This document shows, one piece after another, positions 25,612 to 33,614 of a stretch of 64,000 bases of DNA. Made by a program: the position numbers and the translations under genes. The DNA comes from Mesorhizobium sp. B4-1-4. GTDB lineage: Bacteria > Pseudomonadota > Alphaproteobacteria > Rhizobiales > Rhizobiaceae. Under the pieces are notes generated by a model that was not told the DNA's origin, did not search any database, and saw nothing but the letters and a program-made list of their open reading frames with translations. Numbering within the stretch: the stretch's first letter is position 1; each line of letters opens with the position of its first letter. The stretch is from assembly GCF_006439395.2 (NCBI RefSeq), contig NZ_CP083950.1, positions 5,445,001 through 5,509,000 on the forward strand, given 5' to 3'.

Positions 25612-26471
25612 CGCGCGCGACCGCCGATGCCTGCCCCGCCGAGCTTGGCGTGCCGGTTGACGTCCTTGTAGAGCAGATAGCGGAATTTGCCGGGGCCGCC
25701 GGCGTAGCAGGCCTGCGGGCAGAAAGCGCGCAACCACATATAGTCGCCGGCCTCGACCTCGACCCAGTCCTGGTTGAGGCGATAGACGGCCTTGCCTTCG
25801 AGCACGTAGAGGCCGTGCTCCATGACATGCGTCTCGGCGAACGGGATGACGGCGCCGGGCTCGAGCGTGACGATCGTCATGTGCATGTCGTGGCGCAAAT
25901 CGGCGGGGTCGACAAAGCGCGTCGTTGCCCAGCGGCCCTCGGTGCCGGGCATCGGCGTCGGCGCGATCTCCTGCTCGTTGGTGAAGAAAGCTTCCGGCGT
26001 GTCGAGACCGTCGACCGCCTCGTAAGCCTTGCGAATCCAGTGGAAACGAGCGGCAGCCTTGGCCTCGTTGTGAACGGTCCAGCCGCTGGCTGGCGGCAGG
26101 AAGGCAAAACCGCCGGGCCTTAAGCTATGCTTCTTGCCGGCGAGCAGAACCGTCAGTTCGCCCTCGACCACGAACAGGGCGCCCTCGGCGCCGGCATCTG
26201 GCTCGGGCCTGTCGCTGCCGCCGCCGGGCGCGACCTCGACAATGTATTGCGAGAATGTCTCGGCAAAACCGGACAGCGGGCGCGACAATATCCAGACGCG
26301 GGTCTTGTCCCAGAATGGCAAGGCGCTGGTGACGATGTCCTGCATCACGCCCCTGGGGATGACGGCATAAGCCTCGGCGAAGACGGCGCGGCCAGTCAAA
26401 AGCTCGGTCTGGCCGGAATGGCCGCCATGCGGCGCATAATAGGTTCGTTCGGGCATCCTGATCGTATCCAT
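25608..26471 (-). CDS. allE: (S)-ureidoglycine aminohydrolase
   Basis: A 287-aa bicupin. N-terminal R-T-Y-Y-A-P-H-G-G-H, first cupin around V-V-E-G-E-L-T-V-L-L, second cupin E-T-H-V-M-E-H-G-L-Y-V-L-E-G-K-A-V-Y holding the metal (Mn) ligands. It removes ammonia from S-ureidoglycine to give S-ureidoglycolate, the AllA substrate. Start 10 bases after the puuE-uraD stop. AllE acts after allantoate amidohydrolase (AllC), which is not in this window. Confidence 0.85.
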   Translation of the reverse strand: MDTIRMPERTYYAPHGGHSGQTELLTGRAVFAEAYAVIPRGVMQDIVTSALPFWDKTRVWILSRPLSGFAETFSQYIVEVAPGGGSDRPEPDAGAEGALFVVEGELTVLLAGKKHSLRPGGFAFLPPASGWTVHNEAKAAARFHWIRKAYEAVDGLDTPEAFFTNEQEIAPTPMPGTEGRWATTRFVDPADLRHDMHMTIVTLEPGAVIPFAETHVMEHGLYVLEGKAVYRLNQDWVEVEAGDYMWLRAFCPQACYAGGPGKFRYLLYKDVNRHAKLGGAGIGGRAR

Positions 26472-26481
26472 GGGTTCAAAC

Positions 26482-27900
26482 CTATTGCGGCAGCATATCC
26501 CTGAGGCGGAGCAGTGCGATGCGCTCGACCTGTTTGCAGGCGGTCTCGAATTCGACGCTGCGGCTGTTGCCGATGCGCGCCTCGAACTCCGCCAGGATTT
26601 CCTCCTTGGTCCTTCCCTTCACCGCGATGATGAAGGGGAAGCCGAAGGTGGTGACATAAGCGGCGTTTAGCTTGGAGAACAACTCGCGTTCCTTGTCGGT
26701 CAGCGCGTCGAGGCCGGCCGATGCCTGTTCCCTGGTCGATTCCGCCGTCAGCTGCTTGGCTTTGGCCAGCTTGCCGGCAAGGTCGGGATGGGCGTTGAGC
26801 ACGCCGAGCCGCTCGGCTTCGCTCGCGGCACGGAAGATGCGGCAGAGCGCATTGTGCAGGCCGCCTGATGTATCGTGCGCCGGACCGAGTTCCAGTTCGT
26901 AGGCCCGCTCCGCGATCCACGGCGAATGCTCGAAGACGCCACCAAAAGTGTGAACGAACGTCTCGAATTCCATCGTCGATGGGCGCAGCGCGGCCGGCTT
27001 GTAGGGATGGTTCTCTTGCCAATGGCGGGCGATGTCGATGCGCCGCGCCAGCCAGATATTGTCGTGCGATTGCACATAGTCGATGAAGCGCTTCAGCGCC
27101 GCCACCCGGCCCGGCCGCCCGACGAGCCGGCAGTGCAGGCCGATGTTCATCATGCGCGGCCGTCCGGCCTTGCCCTCGGCATAGAGCGTATCGAAACTGT
27201 CTTTCAGATAGGCGAAGAACTGGTCGCCAGAATTGAAGCCTTGCGGCGTGGCGAAGCGCATGTCGTTGGCGTCGAGCGTGTAGGGGATGATGAGTTGCGT
27301 GCCACCCTCATGCTCGAACCAGTAGGGCAGTTCGTCGTCATAGGTGTCCGATACATAGTCGAAGCCGCCTTCTTCGGCCGCCAAACGCACTGTGTTGACG
27401 GATGTGCGGCCCGTGTACCAGCCGGTCGGGCGATGGCCGGTCACCTCGTAATGCAGCTTGATCGCCGCTTCGAGGTCGCGGCGCTCGTCTTCGGCGCTGT
27501 GGTCGCGGTAGTCAATCCATCTCAGCCCATGCGAGGCGATTTCCCAGCCGGCTTCCTGCATGGCCGTAACCTGGTCTGGCGAGCGGGCAAGTGCTGTGGC
27601 GACCCCGTAGCAGGTCACCGGCACCTGAGCCTCGCTGAACAGCCGAAGCAGCCGCCAGAAGCCGGCGCGGGCGCCATATTCGTAGATCGATTCCATGTTC
27701 CAGTGGCGCTGGCCCACCCAGGGTGCCGCGCCGACGATCTCGGACAGGAAGGCCTCCGAAGCCTTGTCGCCGTGGAGCACGCAGTTCTCGCCGCCCTCTT
27801 CGTAGTTGACGACGAACTGCACGGCGACATGGGCGCCGCCGGGCCATTTCGGATCCGGCGGATTGGCTCCGTAGCCGCGCATGTCCCTGGTGTAACGCAT
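26482..27900 (-). CDS. puuE-uraD: Bifunctional allantoinase (PuuE) / OHCU decarboxylase (UraD)
   Basis: A 472-aa fusion. Residues about 1-305 form a polysaccharide-deacetylase-like allantoinase of the PuuE type (R-D-M-R-G-Y-G, E-I-A-S-H-G-L-R-W-I-D-Y, G-R-T-S-V-N-T, G-L-H-C-R-L-V-G-R-P). Residues about 310-472 form OHCU decarboxylase with N-A-H-P-D-L-A-G-K and F-G-F-P-F-I-I-A-V-K-G-R. UraD makes S-allantoin from OHCU and PuuE opens it to allantoate, so consecutive steps are joined in one chain. ATG at 27900 follows GGAGGG; upstream in-frame residues are not conserved. First gene of the operon, divergent from uraH. Confidence 0.87.
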   Translation of the reverse strand: MRYTRDMRGYGANPPDPKWPGGAHVAVQFVVNYEEGGENCVLHGDKASEAFLSEIVGAAPWVGQRHWNMESIYEYGARAGFWRLLRLFSEAQVPVTCYGVATALARSPDQVTAMQEAGWEIASHGLRWIDYRDHSAEDERRDLEAAIKLHYEVTGHRPTGWYTGRTSVNTVRLAAEEGGFDYVSDTYDDELPYWFEHEGGTQLIIPYTLDANDMRFATPQGFNSGDQFFAYLKDSFDTLYAEGKAGRPRMMNIGLHCRLVGRPGRVAALKRFIDYVQSHDNIWLARRIDIARHWQENHPYKPAALRPSTMEFETFVHTFGGVFEHSPWIAERAYELELGPAHDTSGGLHNALCRIFRAASEAERLGVLNAHPDLAGKLAKAKQLTAESTREQASAGLDALTDKERELFSKLNAAYVTTFGFPFIIAVKGRTKEEILAEFEARIGNSRSVEFETACKQVERIALLRLRDMLPQ

Positions 27901-28102
27901 CGTCCCTCCCGCCAGCATGGCCCGAAGTATGATCAGGATATCGAAAGGGTGCTTCTCGCATTCCCCCGAAAATTTTTGAAAGTGTTTTTGTCGCACTCCG
28001 CTCGACCGGGACTTATGCATCGCCTTTAATTGGCGCACAATTCATCAGTAATGCTCGATTGTACCGGGCCCTTCGTATGTACCGAAAAATGGGAGGCGGC
28101 CA
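27901..28102. promoter_or_regulatory. Divergent promoter region puuE-uraD / uraH
   Basis: 202 bases between two divergent purine genes. AT-rich near 27970-28040, with T-runs. An imperfect GTAC...GTAC inverted arrangement (28057-28079) could be a regulator site, but no recognised motif is clear. Confidence 0.4.
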
Positions 28103-28477
28103 ATGGCAGAAACGTCGAAAGCCGATGGCGGTCGTCTGACGACGCACGTCCTGGACACGGCCACCGGCAAGCCGGCGGCGGGGTTGTCGATCGCGCTCTA
28201 CCGTCTCGACGGCGACGCGCGGGCACATCTGAAGACAGTCACGACCAACGCCGACGGCCGCTGCGACGCGCCGCTGCTCGCAGGCGGCGAATTCCACGCA
28301 GGTGAATACGAGCTGGTGTTCGCGGCCGGCGATTATCTGCGCGGCCAGGGCACGAAACTGCCGAAGCCAGCCTTCCTCGATAGCGTGCCGATCCGCTTCG
28401 GCATGGCGGAGGCGGTGCATTATCATGTACCGTTGCTGATCTCGCCCTACGGTTATTCCACCTACAGGGGAAGTTGA
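28103..28477 (+). CDS. uraH: 5-hydroxyisourate hydrolase (transthyretin-like)
   Basis: A 124-aa protein. Conserved T-T-H-V-L-D-T-A near the N-terminus, a central R-C-D-A-P-L and the diagnostic C-terminal Y-R-G-S. It converts 5-hydroxyisourate, the urate oxidase product, to OHCU, which UraD then decarboxylates. GGGAGG precedes the ATG. xdhA starts 4 bases after its stop, so uraH and xdhA are probably cotranscribed. Cytoplasmic homotetramer in known members. Confidence 0.9.
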   Translation: MAETSKADGGRLTTHVLDTATGKPAAGLSIALYRLDGDARAHLKTVTTNADGRCDAPLLAGGEFHAGEYELVFAAGDYLRGQGTKLPKPAFLDSVPIRFGMAEAVHYHVPLLISPYGYSTYRGS

Positions 28478-28480
28478 GGC

Positions 28481-29962
28481 ATGGCCAAGGTCAAGATCCG
28501 CAACGAGATACGCTTCATCCTCAATGGCAGGGACGTCGTGCTGTCGTCCGTGGCGCCCGACGCGACCTTGCTCGACTGGCTGCGGCTCGACCGTTCGCTG
28601 CGCGGCACCAAGGAAGGCTGCGCCGAGGGCGATTGCGGCGCCTGCACCGTACTGGTCGGCAAGCTTTCGGCCAGCGGCCTGGCCTATGAAAGCGTCAATG
28701 CCTGCATCCGCTTCCTTGGCTCGCTCGACGGCACCCATGTCGTCACCGTTGAGCATCTGCGCGGGGAACCTGGCCGGTTGCATCCCGTCCAGCAGGCGAT
28801 GGTCGATTTCCATGGCTCGCAATGCGGCTTCTGCACCCCGGGCTTCGTCATGTCGCTCTATGGGCTGTGGATGAAGTCGCCGGACCCGTCGGATGCGGCG
28901 ATAGAAAAGGCCTTGCAGGGCAATCTCTGCCGCTGCACCGGCTACGAGGCGATCATGCGTGCCGCGCACGCCATCTCCAGCTACGGCAAGGCGGCGAACG
29001 ACCCGCTCGCCACGGAGCGTCAGGACATTACCGCACGACTGCAGGCGCTTGATGACCCAGCCCGGATCGAAATCGGGTCGGGCAGGGCGCGGCTAATCGT
29101 GCCGGCCGATGTCGATGATTTCGCTACGGTGCTGGACAACGAACCCGGCGCCACTATCATCGCCGGCTCAACCGATGTCGGCCTGTGGGTGACCAAGCAC
29201 ATGCGCGACATCTCGCCGGCGATTTTTATCGGCGATCTCGACGGGCTTTGCACCATTTCGGAAGATGACGGCGTGATAACGATTGGCGCCGGCGTCACCT
29301 ACACCGAAGCCTTCTCGACGCTGTCGAAACGCGTCCCGGCGCTCGGGCCGCTGTTCGACCGTATCGGCGGCGAACAGGTGCGCAACATGGGCACTATCGG
29401 CGGCAACATCGCCAACGGCTCGCCGATCGGCGATACGCCACCGCCGCTGATCGCGCTTGGAGCGCGGCTGACACTGCGCAAAGGCGACAAGCGGCGCACG
29501 ATCCCGCTGGAAACCTTCTTCATCGCCTATGGCAAACAGGACAGGCAGCCCGGTGAGTTCGTCGAGGCCGTCCACGTTCCGGTGCCGGCCAAGGGCACAA
29601 AGTTCGCTGTCTATAAGATCACGAAGCGCCGCGACGAAGACATCACGGCGGCCCTCGGCGCCTTTTTCCTGACGGTCGCCAAGGACGGCACGGTCGCGGA
29701 TGTGCGCATCGCCTATGGCGGCATGGCGGCGACGCCGAAGCGAGCGTTGGGCGTCGAACAGGCGCTGCTCGGCAAGCCGTGGACGGAAGACACGGTCGAG
29801 GCGGCGATGGCCGAATACGCCAGGGATTTCACGCCGCTGACCGATATGCGGGCAAGCGCCGAATATCGCGCCCTGACGGCGCGTAATCTTCTCTTGCGGT
29901 TCTTTGCCGAGACCAGCGGCACAAGCGAGCCGATTCAGGTTTCAAGGTACGAGGCGGCGTGA
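28481..29962 (+). CDS. xdhA: Xanthine dehydrogenase small subunit (FeS/FAD)
   Basis: A 493-aa subunit. The plant-type [2Fe-2S] domain has Cys47, 52, 55 and 75; the second [2Fe-2S] domain has Cys115, 118, 150 and 152 (C-G-F-C ... L-C-R-C). The FAD domain from about 190 has I-A-G-S-T-D-V-G-L and N-M-G-T-I-G-G-N-I-A-N-G-S-P-I-G-D. It passes electrons from the Mo site in XdhB to NAD. It oxidises hypoxanthine/xanthine to urate together with XdhB. The next gene lies 214 bases downstream, and the gap is filled by palindromic repeats. Confidence 0.9.
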   Translation: MAKVKIRNEIRFILNGRDVVLSSVAPDATLLDWLRLDRSLRGTKEGCAEGDCGACTVLVGKLSASGLAYESVNACIRFLGSLDGTHVVTVEHLRGEPGRLHPVQQAMVDFHGSQCGFCTPGFVMSLYGLWMKSPDPSDAAIEKALQGNLCRCTGYEAIMRAAHAISSYGKAANDPLATERQDITARLQALDDPARIEIGSGRARLIVPADVDDFATVLDNEPGATIIAGSTDVGLWVTKHMRDISPAIFIGDLDGLCTISEDDGVITIGAGVTYTEAFSTLSKRVPALGPLFDRIGGEQVRNMGTIGGNIANGSPIGDTPPPLIALGARLTLRKGDKRRTIPLETFFIAYGKQDRQPGEFVEAVHVPVPAKGTKFAVYKITKRRDEDITAALGAFFLTVAKDGTVADVRIAYGGMAATPKRALGVEQALLGKPWTEDTVEAAMAEYARDFTPLTDMRASAEYRALTARNLLLRFFAETSGTSEPIQVSRYEAA

Positions 29963-30016
29963 TGGGCTTGCAGATCAACTCATTCGGCCAAGGGACCGGA
30001 CGGTCGCGAATAGCGT

Positions 30017-30164
30017 CCTTCTCTCCGTTCACGGGGAGAAGATGCCGGCAGGCAGATGAGGGGCGGCGCCGTGCTGTGCCAGCTGCCGGAAACTTATCAG
30101 CCTTGGCGCGGCCCCTCATCCGGCCCTCCGGGCCACCTTCTCCCCGTGAACGGGGAGAAGGGAA
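30017..30164. repeat. RIME-like palindromic repeat, locus B (inverted pair)
   Basis: Copies at 30017-30069 (CCTTCTCTCCG ... CGGGGAGAAG, then GCCGGCAGGCAGATGAGG) and, inverted, at 30109-30164 (CCCCTCATCCGG ... CACCTTCTCCCCG ... CGGGGAGAAGGG). They lie between xdhA and xdhB within the transcript, so they could form a large stem and affect mRNA processing. Confidence 0.75.
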
Positions 30165-30176
30165 AAGAGGCGCTCG

Positions 30177-32540
30177 ATGAACAAGCACGCTGCCCCCAAC
30201 CTCAAGGCCGAAAAAATCACCGGCGGCGTCGCCACCGACCAGCGCCATGATTCCGCGCACAAACATGTCAGCGGCACCGCCGTCTATATCGACGACATGC
30301 CGGAACCGGCCGGCACGCTGCATGTAGGCCTCGGCCTGTCCAAGGTGGCGCACGGCATTCTCAGGAGCGTCGACCTGTCGGCGGTGCGGTCTGCACCCGG
30401 TGTCGTCGATGTGCTGACCTATGCCGACGTGCCCGGCGAGAACGATGTTTCGCCCAGCAACATGCATGACGATCCGGTGCTGGCGGAAAGCAAGGTGCAG
30501 TTCTTCGGCCAGCCGATCTTCGCCGTGATTGGCGAGACGCGCGAGGCCGCGCGCCGCGCGGCGCGCCTAGCCAGAATCGAGTATGAAGAACTGTCTGCCG
30601 TGATCGGCATATGGGATCTCGATCCGGTCAACGACAAGCAGGTGACGACGCCGCTGATCTTGCGCCGCGGCGATGCGGGCGCGGCCATCGCGGCAGCGCC
30701 CCGCCGCATCAAGAACCGCATGTGGGTCGGCGGCCAGGACCATTTCTACCTCGAAGGCCAGGTGTCGCTGGCAATCCCCGGCGAGGACGATGAAGTGACC
30801 GTCTACTGCTCGACCCAGGGGCCGAGCGAGACGCAGCATCTGGTCGCCCACACGCTCGGCGTGCCTAGCCACGCCGTGACTGTGGAAGTGCGCCGCATGG
30901 GCGGCGGCTTCGGCGGCAAGGAGACGCAGGCAAACCAGTGTGCCGCGATCGCCGCCATCGCGGCCAAGAAGCTGAAGCGCGCGGTCAAGATCCGCCTCGA
31001 CCGCGACGAGGACATGACCGCCACCGGCAAGCGGCATGATTTTGCCATCGACTATGAAGTCGGCTTCGACGACGAGGGCAATATTCTCGGCGTCGACTTC
31101 ACCTACGCCTTGCGCTGCGGCTTTTCGGCCGATCTGTCCGGACCGGTCGGCGATCGCGCGTTGTTCCACTGCGACAACGCCTATTTCTACCCGAACGTGC
31201 TGGCCAAATCGGCGCCGCTCTACACCAATACCGTCTCCAACACCGCCTTTCGCGGCTTTGGCGGCCCGCAAGGCATGGTCGGCGCCGAGCGTGTCATCGA
31301 CGAGGTGGCCTTCGCGGTCGGCAAGGATCCTCTCGAAATCCGCAAGCTGAATTTCTATGACCCGATGGAAGCGATCGGCGGCCGCAATGTCACGCCCTAT
31401 CACCAGAAGGTCGAGGACTGCATCATCCAGCGCATCGTCGCCGAACTCGAGGAAAGTGCCGGTTACGCACGGCGTCGGCGCGAAATTTCAGCCTTCAACG
31501 CCAACAGCCGCTTCATCAAGCGCGGCCTGGCGCTGACGCCGGTGAAGTTCGGCATTTCCTTTACCAAGACCGAGTCCAACCAGGCCGGCGCGCTGGTCCA
31601 CGTCTATGCCGACGGTTCGGTGCACATGAACCATGGCGGCACCGAAATGGGCCAGGGCCTGCACCTCAAGGTGGCGCAGGTCGTTGCGGAAGAATTCCAG
31701 ATCGACCTCGACCGGGTGAAGATCACCGCCACCACCACCGCCAAGGTGCCGAACACCGCGCCGACGGCAGCGTCATCGGGCGCCGACCTCAACGGCATGG
31801 CGGCGCAGAATGCAGCGCGCCAGATTCGCCAGCGGTTGACCGATTTCGCCGCCGAAAAGTACCAGGTGCCGATCGATCAGGTGGTGTTCCTGCCCAACCG
31901 GGTGCGGGTCGGCAACCAGGAGGTCAGCTTCAACGACCTGGTCAAGCAGGCCTATATTGCGCGCGTCCAGCTTTCGGCCGCCGGCTTCTACAAGACCCCG
32001 AAAATCCATTGGGACCGCAGCAAGGGCCAGGGCCATGCCTTCTATTACTACGCTTATGGCGCGGCCTGCGCGGAGGTGTCGGTCGACACGTTGACCGGCG
32101 AATATGTCGTCGAGCGCGCCGACATCCTGCACGATTGCGGCCGGTCGCTGAACCAGGCGATCGATATCGGCCAGGTCGAGGGCGGCTTCATCCAGGGCAT
32201 GGGTTGGTTGACGACGGAAGAGCTGTGGTGGGACGACAAGGGCCGGCTGCGCACGCATGCGCCCTCGACCTACAAGATCCCGCTGGCGTCGGATCGCCCG
32301 AAGATTTTCAATGTGGCGCTGACCGACTGGTCGCAAGCCTACGAGCCGACCATACATCGCTCCAAGGCGGTGGGCGAGCCGCCGCTGCCGCATGGCATGG
32401 CGGTCCTGCACGCGCTGTCCGATGCGGTTGCCAGCGTCGCCGACCACAAGATCTGCCCGCGTCTCGATGCGCCGGCAACGCCGGAACGCGTGCTGATGGC
32501 GATCGAGCGGCTGAAGAACGAGGTCAAGGCTGGCGACTGA
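30177..32540 (+). CDS. xdhB: Xanthine dehydrogenase large subunit (molybdopterin)
   Basis: A 787-aa Mo-cofactor subunit. Motifs: Q-G-P-S-E-T-Q-H-L, the glycine-rich R-R-M-G-G-G-F-G-G-K-E-T, R-G-F-G-G-P-Q-G-M, G-G-T-E-M-G-Q-G-L-H and the active-site glutamate in V-G-E-P-P-L-P-H-G (Glu734). It hydroxylates purines at the Mo centre. GGGAGAAGGG of the upstream repeat lies at 30155-30164, so the repeat may contribute to its ribosome binding. Followed by xdhC. Confidence 0.9.
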   Translation: MNKHAAPNLKAEKITGGVATDQRHDSAHKHVSGTAVYIDDMPEPAGTLHVGLGLSKVAHGILRSVDLSAVRSAPGVVDVLTYADVPGENDVSPSNMHDDPVLAESKVQFFGQPIFAVIGETREAARRAARLARIEYEELSAVIGIWDLDPVNDKQVTTPLILRRGDAGAAIAAAPRRIKNRMWVGGQDHFYLEGQVSLAIPGEDDEVTVYCSTQGPSETQHLVAHTLGVPSHAVTVEVRRMGGGFGGKETQANQCAAIAAIAAKKLKRAVKIRLDRDEDMTATGKRHDFAIDYEVGFDDEGNILGVDFTYALRCGFSADLSGPVGDRALFHCDNAYFYPNVLAKSAPLYTNTVSNTAFRGFGGPQGMVGAERVIDEVAFAVGKDPLEIRKLNFYDPMEAIGGRNVTPYHQKVEDCIIQRIVAELEESAGYARRRREISAFNANSRFIKRGLALTPVKFGISFTKTESNQAGALVHVYADGSVHMNHGGTEMGQGLHLKVAQVVAEEFQIDLDRVKITATTTAKVPNTAPTAASSGADLNGMAAQNAARQIRQRLTDFAAEKYQVPIDQVVFLPNRVRVGNQEVSFNDLVKQAYIARVQLSAAGFYKTPKIHWDRSKGQGHAFYYYAYGAACAEVSVDTLTGEYVVERADILHDCGRSLNQAIDIGQVEGGFIQGMGWLTTEELWWDDKGRLRTHAPSTYKIPLASDRPKIFNVALTDWSQAYEPTIHRSKAVGEPPLPHGMAVLHALSDAVASVADHKICPRLDAPATPERVLMAIERLKNEVKAGD

Positions 32541-32602
32541 AGGCCGGCAAACGTGCAATCCCAGCCGAAAAACCCTATATTCCCTGTGCGGGAACGTGAG
32601 CC

Positions 32603-33601
32603 ATGAACTCGAAAGCGCATAGCCTGAAAGCCTTTCTCGGCAGCACCGGCCGGCTTGCCCTGGTCGAGGTGGCCGGGACAAGAGGCTCGACGCCGCGTGA
32701 GAAGGGCGCCTTCATGCTCGTCTCGAAAACGGCGATCTTTGGCACGATCGGCGGCGGTCAACTCGAATATATGGTCATTGACAGGGCACGGCAGATGGTT
32801 GGGTCTTCACCCTCGCCCTTGTGGGGAGGGTCGGCCGGCAAGGCCGGCCGGGGTGGGGGCGCAGCGTCCGGAGAACCCCCGCCCCGGACGACTGCGTCGT
32901 CCGACCCTCCCCACAAGGGGGAGGGTAAAGAAACCCGCATCGAAGTCGACGAAGTTTGCGCCACGCTGGATGTGCCGCTGGGGCCGGAGATCGGCCAATG
33001 CTGCGGCGGGCGCGTGGAGGTGCTGATCCGGCTGGTCGATGCCGCACTCGCCGCCGAATTGGTGGCGGCCGCCGAAACCGAGGAGGCGCATCTGCCGCAT
33101 GTCTATATCTTCGGCGGCGGCCATGTCGGCCAGGCGCTGGCGTCGACGGTAGCGCTTCTTCCCGTCCACGGCGTCGTCATCGAGACACGCGCCGAGGCGC
33201 TGGAAGGCATGCCGGAAACCGTCGAGACGCGGCTGACCCCAATGCCCGAGGCCGAGGTGCGCAGGGCACCGCCCGGCACCGCCTTCGCCGTTCTCACCCA
33301 CGATCATGCGCTCGATTTCCTGATCGTAGCCGAAGCGTTGAAACGTGACGACGCGGCCTATGTTGGCATGATCGGCTCGAAGACCAAGAAGGCGACCTTC
33401 AGGAACTGGTTCCTGAAGTCGGCCGATGGCAGCGAAGCGGAATTTGGCCGCCTCGTCTCGCCGATCGGCGGCGATGCCGTCAAGGACAAGCGCCCGCCGG
33501 TGATCGCCGCACTCGCCGCCGCCGAGATCATGACGGCGCTGGTCGTGCACGGGGCGGGCTCAAGTGCCGACCGTCCCCATGACAGGGTGATGGCGAGCTA
33601 A
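32603..33601 (+). CDS. xdhC: Xanthine dehydrogenase accessory protein, with in-frame palindromic insertion
   Basis: A 332-aa XdhC/CoxI-family chaperone that inserts sulfurated Mo-cofactor into XdhB. N-terminal T-R-G-S-T-P-R-E-K-G-A-F-M and I-G-G-G-Q-L-E are family blocks, as are G-Q-C-C-G-G-R-V-E and the C-terminal Rossmann part (I-F-G-G-G-H-V-G-Q-A-L, Y-V-G-M-I-G-S-K-T-K). Between the first two blocks and G-Q-C-C, about 40 Gly/Pro/Ser-rich residues (about 69-108) are encoded by a palindromic repeat at 32809-32926 and are foreign to the family. Reading frame is kept, so the protein may still work. Confidence 0.85.
   Translation: MNSKAHSLKAFLGSTGRLALVEVAGTRGSTPREKGAFMLVSKTAIFGTIGGGQLEYMVIDRARQMVGSSPSPLWGGSAGKAGRGGGAASGEPPPRTTASSDPPHKGEGKETRIEVDEVCATLDVPLGPEIGQCCGGRVEVLIRLVDAALAAELVAAAETEEAHLPHVYIFGGGHVGQALASTVALLPVHGVVIETRAEALEGMPETVETRLTPMPEAEVRRAPPGTAFAVLTHDHALDFLIVAEALKRDDAAYVGMIGSKTKKATFRNWFLKSADGSEAEFGRLVSPIGGDAVKDKRPPVIAALAAAEIMTALVVHGAGSSADRPHDRVMAS
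32809..32926. repeat. 118-bp compound palindromic element inside xdhC
   Basis: Outer 26-bp arms (32809-32834 and 32901-32926) are complementary with one mismatch (ACCCTC[G/C]CCCTTGTGGGG...). Inside are two further perfect hairpins: CGGCCGGC-AAG-GCCGGCCG (32832-32850) and CGGACGAC-TGC-GTCGTCCG (32885-32903). The whole can fold as a three-way structure. It is open in the xdhC frame. Confidence 0.85.
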
Positions 33602-33614
33602 GCTTGCGCCGCGG

